In this document: positions 58,621 through 64,000 of the stretch, in pieces
Layout of the letters: every line of letters begins with the position of its first letter
How positions within the stretch are numbered: position 1 is the stretch's first letter
Source of the DNA: Nectonema munidae
Lineage: Eukaryota > Nematomorpha > Nectonematoida > Nectonematidae
NCBI GenBank assembly: GCA_030549495.1
Contig: JAUIRK010000464.1
Location: 1 to 64,000 of the forward strand
Reading direction: 5' to 3'
DNA length: 64,000 nt
The notes under the pieces: generated by a model
The model's database searches: none
Told to the model about the DNA's origin: nothing
Seen by the model: the letters and a program-made list of their open reading frames with translations, nothing else
Position numbers and translations under genes: made by a program

Positions 58621-59700
58621 TTTACCAATACCGTTGTCTTTTTATCATGTATCCTTCACACAAATGCTTGTACTTAAAAATAGAATTAATGAAAATCGAT
58701 CAAGATTTACCGGATGTAGAGATGATTAAAAAAATTTTTTGTTATTCAAGAGAAAAATAGAAATTACAACCGGATGTAAGATCAGATTTTTATATTCCTC
58801 CCGATAACACGATGTTCTGGGGACCCATCAAATTATATTTAGTTATCCAAAGTTCGAGTAAAACGAAATTGTAGTGTCACGAAGTACGATGTTTCCAAAT
58901 TTGTTGATCGAATATATAACAAGTTCTTGCTAGATCCTCGCGCACATTTTAGCAATACTCATTCAAAGTATCTGGAAAAAAATAGCAAATCTATGGACTG
59001 CAATTCACACATTACATAGGAAATTGTTTTTCAGAGTAATTTAAGTTTGAATTAACAGATGTTCCAAGAATATAAGTTGACATCAAAACGCTCATGAATT
59101 ACTTAGAATTCAGCAAAATTTCTATTTTATCTGACTGAGTTAAATAAAGAATTTAACTTGTGAAATACTGCTGGGATTGCGACATTGATTAGACGTCGAG
59201 TTAAGCGAAATTTCTACAAAAAAAAGGGTGCAACTAGAACTATTTTGAATAGAGTTACTTAGAGAAAAATATTTATATAATTAAGCTAGTATAATTTTTT
59301 CAAAATTGTATTTTAGAGATATATCTTTAGCAAAAATTAAATTTTCATTTTTAAATAAGGGTATAACTTTATTAATTTTGAAACACTCTTATAATGTAAT
59401 AAATTCAAAACAGGAATTGTAACCTATAACCAAATAATAGTCAAAATGATAAATGTCTCTTAAATGAAATAACGTATATGTCTACAGAAGAACTTTCATC
59501 AGTTTCTAAAACTAGCTTTTATTGAATATTTTTTTACGCAAAAATTTTTTGTGCTATTACACTCATTTAAAAAATTGGAAAATTTTCAACGTTATAATTT
59601 TTAAAAATAGTTTTTTCAATTTCTACATTCTCAATTTTTTATGAATACTATCCCCATTTTTGATTAGTTGTAAAACTTCTGTTATCCATGGATTACAATA
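58621..59700. other. AT-rich DNA, nothing recognised
   Basis: May contain the eroded C-terminal part of the hAT relic to the left, but no block could be named. Confidence 0.35.
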
Positions 59701-59708
59701 TTTGTATA

Positions 59709-60028
59709 CAGTGCCCGTGCTACCTATATAATTTTGGGGCACGTGCCCCCCTGTATTAATCTTTGCCCCCATAAAATTTTTGGTTTTGCCCCATGCACTT
59801 TTTAAAGGAAAAATAAATAAGCAAAAATTGTACACAATCATCTTATATAAATGCTGGTGTATGTGTATGTATAATATGAGATTTCTATAGGTTTTTATAC
59901 AGAAGTACTTCATGCTTTTCAGCAAAGTAATATAGGATATAAAGTAATATAGGAAATAAATTTTTTGCAAATGTGTTTCTTTGCCCCATTTCAACCCCCC
60001 TTGAAATTTAGCTTTAGCGCAGGCACTG
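59709..60028. mobile_element. Non-autonomous hAT MITE with 8-bp target duplications
   Basis: Left end CAGTGCCCGTGCTACC; right end TTTAGCGCAGGCACTG. Perfect TTTGTATA duplications lie at 59701-59708 and 60029-60036. Same family as 10514-10855. No coding content. Confidence 0.92.
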
Positions 60029-60249
60029 TTTGTATAGCTTCTTTTTACAGGATATATTAAAACTAGTGCTACTCAAAGATAACATTAATTTGAACTGATC
60101 TTGAAAAAATTTACATTAAAATCTCGTAAAAATCATCTAAGAAACTTTCAAAATATTATAGTAGAAAAAGAGTTATATCTTAAATATTGTGAATAATGAA
60201 GTATAATAAACATGCAATGAAAAACTTCAAATCGCTCTCAAAACATATA

Positions 60250-61672
60250 CCGTATTTTTAGGACTATAAGACGCAACCCCAATTTTTTGCAAGGATATTT
60301 AGAAGAAAAAATATAATGCCACATATGAAATTTTAATGAAAATATTTAACAAAATAATCACTTGTCTAAGAGTCACAATTTCCATGAAGACCTTCAAAAT
60401 AATTACTTTTGTCAGAATCACTAGAATTAATATCAATTTCATCAAATAAAATATCACTTTCTACCTCATCTTCAAAAAGCGTGTCATTTTTCGTACCATT
60501 CATTGAAATACTGATTCAACATTTCTTGCTACGATAACAACTCTAACTTTGTCCGATGAATTCTTCACCCATTCGCAGACTGTTTAAAGCTAGGTCTCTT
60601 TCATCTTCCTGAAGGAGTTACAACAAAATTTTCTAATTGAATCCATTCATTCCAATATTCAGGTATAAAATACTTGAAGGGCTTATTGATAGAAAAATGA
60701 GTGGTTGCAATTGCCAATACTCTTTGAATAACCGCTAATTGAGTCGTCATTCCAAAAACTTTTTTAAAATTTTTTCTGTTTTATGAGCTGTGAAGCTATC
60801 CTAAACGATTAAAGATGGCTTTTTCAACAATCTATCACTGTGTTTATCCCAAATTTCATCAAGCCACTGTTTTCATTTCATCCATCCTTTTTCATGCACA
60901 TGAACGAACGATCCTTTGGGGAAATTTTCTTTAGGCAATGTCTTCCTTTTAAATATTAATATTGGTCGCAATTTTCCTTAAATTGATGTATTTATGGAAT
61001 TCTAAAATTTTCTATTCAAAGCTATTTATATAGTTGAGCAATTATAGTTTTAGTCAGATCTTAATGCTTGATAAATCTGTAACACCATGATGGATGGCTT
61101 GAAATTCATCATATTTCTTTTCTTTAGAAATTTATTTTACCTTAAAATAATCATTTTTGTAGACATACAAATTCCTTGGAGGCGTTGTTCAGTTATATAG
61201 GTATAAAGTTGCACTTTGTCGCTTTAAATGATTGTAAATCTTGTCCTTGCTTTTGCCAAGCTCAAATCATTTTCTATATTGTGGTTGACCAAAGTGTCCT
61301 TCAGCTGCTCTATTTCCATGTTCTTTTAACAAAATTTATAACTTTTAATTTAAAGTGTGCACTTTCAGCATAGCAATACATTTTTTTTGGTTATTTGACA
61401 TTTTCTTCAATTTCAATAAGGGTTCAATATTACCTAAAGTATAATAAAAGCGCATTTGATTGTTAGGGACACCACGTGATTCGATTCAAAGCGAGAGAAT
61501 GATACAACAATAAGTGTTTCATGCTTAAGCTACCTAAAATTAAAAGCTATTAAAGACGTATATTTGAAAAATTAAAATGATTATTTTTAAAGCTTTCGTT
61601 TTATAAGACACATATCATATTTTAATAAAAAAATCGAGAGAAAAAAGTGGATTTTATAGTCCAAAAATAGGG
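60250..61672 (-). mobile_element. pogo-like (Tc1/mariner superfamily) transposon
   Basis: The left end CCGTATTTTTAGGACTATAA and, read inwards from the right, CCCTATTTTTGGACTATAAA are imperfect inverted repeats, with TA on both outer sides (60248-60249 and 61673-61674). TA duplication and ends of this type fit pogo-like elements. Length is 1423 bp, with a minus-strand transposase. Confidence 0.8.
60400..61420 (-). pseudogene. pogo-like DDE transposase, broken
   Basis: On the minus strand the N-terminal helix-turn-helix reads LLKEHGNRAAEGHFGQPQ (about 61330-61270). The catalytic domain has GKLRPILIFKRKTLPKENFP (about 60980-60920), HEKGWM, QWLDEIWDKHSDRLLKKPSL (60875-60810) and then DSFTAHKTEKILKKF with the second catalytic Asp. 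TTQLAVI and SINKPFKYFIPEYWNEW follow (60750-60640). It ends in an acidic tail (DINSSDSDKSNYFEG). There are several stops and at least one frame change, and the LQPLD block between TTQLAVI and SINKPFK is altered. Inactive. Confidence 0.8.
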
Positions 61673-61674
61673 TA

Positions 61675-62088
61675 GATAAAAGTGATTGGCTTAAATTTTA
61701 TTAACTTAAAAACCCAAACCCTTATGTGCAGAAGGTTTAGCAGTCAAACTATCAAAGAATAACCAGGAAGTCCGTAATCTCAATATTTTAACAATGATTT
61801 AGTGAAGTGCAATGACTCGAATCGAGTATAAATAATAATGTAGTTATATAGAGAAAAATCTTTATTTATATCATCAATATATTCAGAAGAAATTAAAGAT
61901 TATCTAAGTTATTATTTTCATAAGATGAAAATCCAGAAGATCTGAGTTGAACAACTTGGTATTTTCTAAACATATTTAAATATCATTATGAAAAACTTTA
62001 ATGATTTTTATTGTCAGAAAAGTTTAAGTAATTATATACGATATGTGTCTTTATACTTTTTACGAATTTAATATTTTTTTAACGTTAG
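61675..62088. other. AT-rich DNA, nothing recognised
   Basis: No gene or repeat structure seen. Confidence 0.4.
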
Positions 62089-62465
62089 GACTTTTTACCC
62101 AAATACACCCAAATATACCCAAATACACACACATATGCTCTTTATTTACAAATAAGAACTTGAAATTAAAAATAATATTAAATAAATGCTTAAAATAAAA
62201 AGATACACAGATATTTAAGTTTGAACGAGCGAAGGTAATAGAGTATTGGTATATATTTTTATGTCACCCATTTTCATGCCAGGCCACACATATTAGTAAT
62301 TATTTAAATTAAAAAATTATTTTGTGTTATCAAACTTACTATTATAAAATAATTATATTATTATTTATAGATAATTATTATATTTTAAGTCCTGAGAATA
62401 TTTAATTTATTCTTTGAATATTTAAATTTGTTTTCATCTGTTTGCGTGTATTTGGGTAAAAAGTC
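62089..62465. repeat. 377-bp element with 20-bp perfect inverted ends
   Basis: GACTTTTTACCCAAATACAC (62089-62108) is repeated exactly in reverse complement at 62446-62465. The left end runs on into a short CCCAAATA(C/T)A tandem (62098-62130). The interior is AT-rich with no coding content. Class is not assigned because no clear target duplication was found. Confidence 0.7.
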
Positions 62466-63254
62466 TCACCCTTTTTTTAACAAAGGATTATGAAAAAATG
62501 CCGAATCCTTATAATATAAGAAAATTTATTTTTTACATAATGAATGAAAAACCTATACTCAAAAGTTAAATAACTATCGTCACAATAGCAATATTGTAAT
62601 ATATGAATTATGATGTCTACAACTTTTAAAAAAATGTCCAAAATTATTACGATTTGTACAAAGTATATTTGGATTGTTGTCAAAACATTGAACTCTATTC
62701 AAATATATGTACTATAAATCATTAAATCTTATGACACTATATATTTTTGGAAGTACCTTGACCATGCATTGATGGTAGTAATTTTTTTGGCTTATTTTTA
62801 AAATATAAAATATTTTATATAATTAAGGTAAACAAATTTAACCTTGTAGATATTATAACTAATTCGTTCATAACTTTATCATCCTATAGTTATCCCAAAA
62901 AACAATTTTAACGACTTGTAGATTATTAACTTTAACATTATTAAAGATTTTTTGACTTATCTACAATAGATAGATTCTTTGATTTTTTGCTTTCTACATA
63001 TTTCATGTACAATACTTTTTGTGGATCAATTGATTTGACAATGTATTTATTACTCAATAGAACTTTGCTTTGAATTAACTTCCTTTTTATTAAAACTTTC
63101 AAATTTTTGAAAAAAATTTATCTTGTTTTGTAGATAAGTTATAGTATTAGGCAAAAAAAAATTTAGGATAAAAATTTAAACAATAAAAAGTTGAAAAAAT
63201 ATAGAAGTAAAACATCTGTGGAGTGTTTTTATTGAGAAGGCACAATTACGCGGC
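62466..63254. other. Very AT-rich DNA, nothing recognised
   Basis: The minus-strand frame at 62477-62683 has no family resemblance. Confidence 0.4.
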
Positions 63255-63350
63255 TTGTATCGAATTATGAAGAAAGTAGGTTTGATAGTGGATGGAACCT
63301 AAGACCCTGAGTTAACAAAAGAAATGATCTAACCAACATTATTCAGGCTC
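63255..63350 (-). repeat. Possible tRNA-headed SINE remnant
   Basis: On the minus strand TGTTGGTTAGATCATT resembles an A box and TTAGGTTCCATCC a worn B box, at tRNA-like spacing. It is only a fragment. Confidence 0.35.
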
Positions 63351-63500
63351 TCTAGATGGTATATAAGACGAGATAGAATGAACTAACTAATTTAAAAATT
63401 AATAAATTTATATTTATGAGAGTTAACTAATTTAAAAAAGAAGCCATTTTTTAGCAATTTTTTTTTTAAATTTTTCTTTATGCTTTAATATATCATTTTA

Positions 63501-63752
63501 ATGGCGGAGATCGCTTCTAATAATGAAGAATCCAATACATTTACGAATCAATCAAATAAAAATTTATACTGCATATCATCTGATAATAATAATACAAATA
63601 ATAATGAGGTTAAAATAGATATCTAAATTCTTTATCTAAGAGAAAAAGTAGATCAGAATGATATTAATCAAAATCGCATAAAATCTGCTGATAATTTTCA
63701 GTATACTTTTAAAAATTTAACCAAAGAATTATATTTGTCAAGAAAAGTTTAA
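63501..63752 (+). pseudogene. Small Asn-rich open frame with one internal stop
   Basis: ATG at 63501 opens MAEIASNNEESNTFTNQSNK and an Asn-rich run, with a stop at 63624-63626. The same frame then continues with ILYLREKVDQNDINQNRIKS and on to LTKELYLSRKV, stopping at 63750-63752. The sequence is protein-like (charged, possibly helical after the stop), but I do not recognise a family. It could be a broken retrocopy, a short real gene of 41 codons, or chance in AT-rich DNA. Confidence 0.3.
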
Positions 63753-64000
63753 ATTATTAAATAATTTAATAGATATGTGTCATAATTTATCCTTTTTAAT
63801 ATACTTTCATTCTTAATTTATTTTTTAAATTGTAAACTGTTTCAAATACGCCTTTTTGTACCTTTTAATATCCTTATGTTCTTTGATTTCAAATTCGTAG
63901 CTATGCTATTTAACTAATTTTTCATAAATCTTAAATTAAAAGTTTCATCGATTAGTTTAGTTTGATCTAGCTATATGGTAATAGAGTTTTTTATAAAATT

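Overview
The window is a stretch of AT-rich animal nuclear DNA. It has long introns, GT-AG splice sites, AATAAA signals, tRNA-headed SINE-like repeats and many decayed DNA transposons (hAT, MULE, pogo-like, piggyBac-type MITEs). The two host proteins look like those of an invertebrate, most likely an arthropod. A copepod such as a sea louse is my best guess, but that is inference from style and not proven by any single feature.

Two host genes can be supported. The first, on the minus strand at 7576-8703, has two coding exons and encodes a 359-residue protein with an N-terminal methyl-CpG-binding (MBD) domain and a long acidic tail. The second, on the plus strand, is an ezrin/radixin/moesin (ERM) gene, most like moesin. 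It is spread over 13 recognisable coding exons from 33911 to 56395, followed by a 3'UTR and a poly(A) signal at 57167. All 12 internal junctions keep phase and give 570 codons. Only the very short first coding exon (about 4 residues in relatives) was not located. A read-through of exon 11 into its intron offers a short isoform with its own stop and AATAAA signal.

The rest is repeat landscape. 1-1333: the end of a MULE transposase. 1679-2130: three diverged 151-bp tandem units. 3607-6265: a hAT element with perfect 8-bp target duplications, carrying a ZBED-like transposase with few breaks and a small palindromic element with two poly-G runs. 8704-13744: AT-rich DNA with TTAA-bounded MITEs and a hAT MITE. 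13770-15970: hAT relics and a 369-bp CA microsatellite. 18342-20318: a hAT element that kept the N-terminal finger and C-terminal dimerisation region but lost its catalytic core. 22870-26880: further transposase relics. 29332-38160: SINEs and a duplicated block that brackets the first visible ERM exon. The ERM introns hold a ZMYM1-like hAT relic, an inverted pair of 0.5-kb repeats, SINE-like heads and two more TTAA MITEs. 57191-64000: a hAT relic, a hAT MITE, a pogo-like element with TA target site, a palindromic repeat and a short Asn-rich open frame.

The most unusual pattern is in the TTAA MITEs. All six copies have a short palindrome beside one terminal repeat. Its sequence differs between copies while its self-complementarity is kept, exactly in four copies and with one mismatched pair in two.
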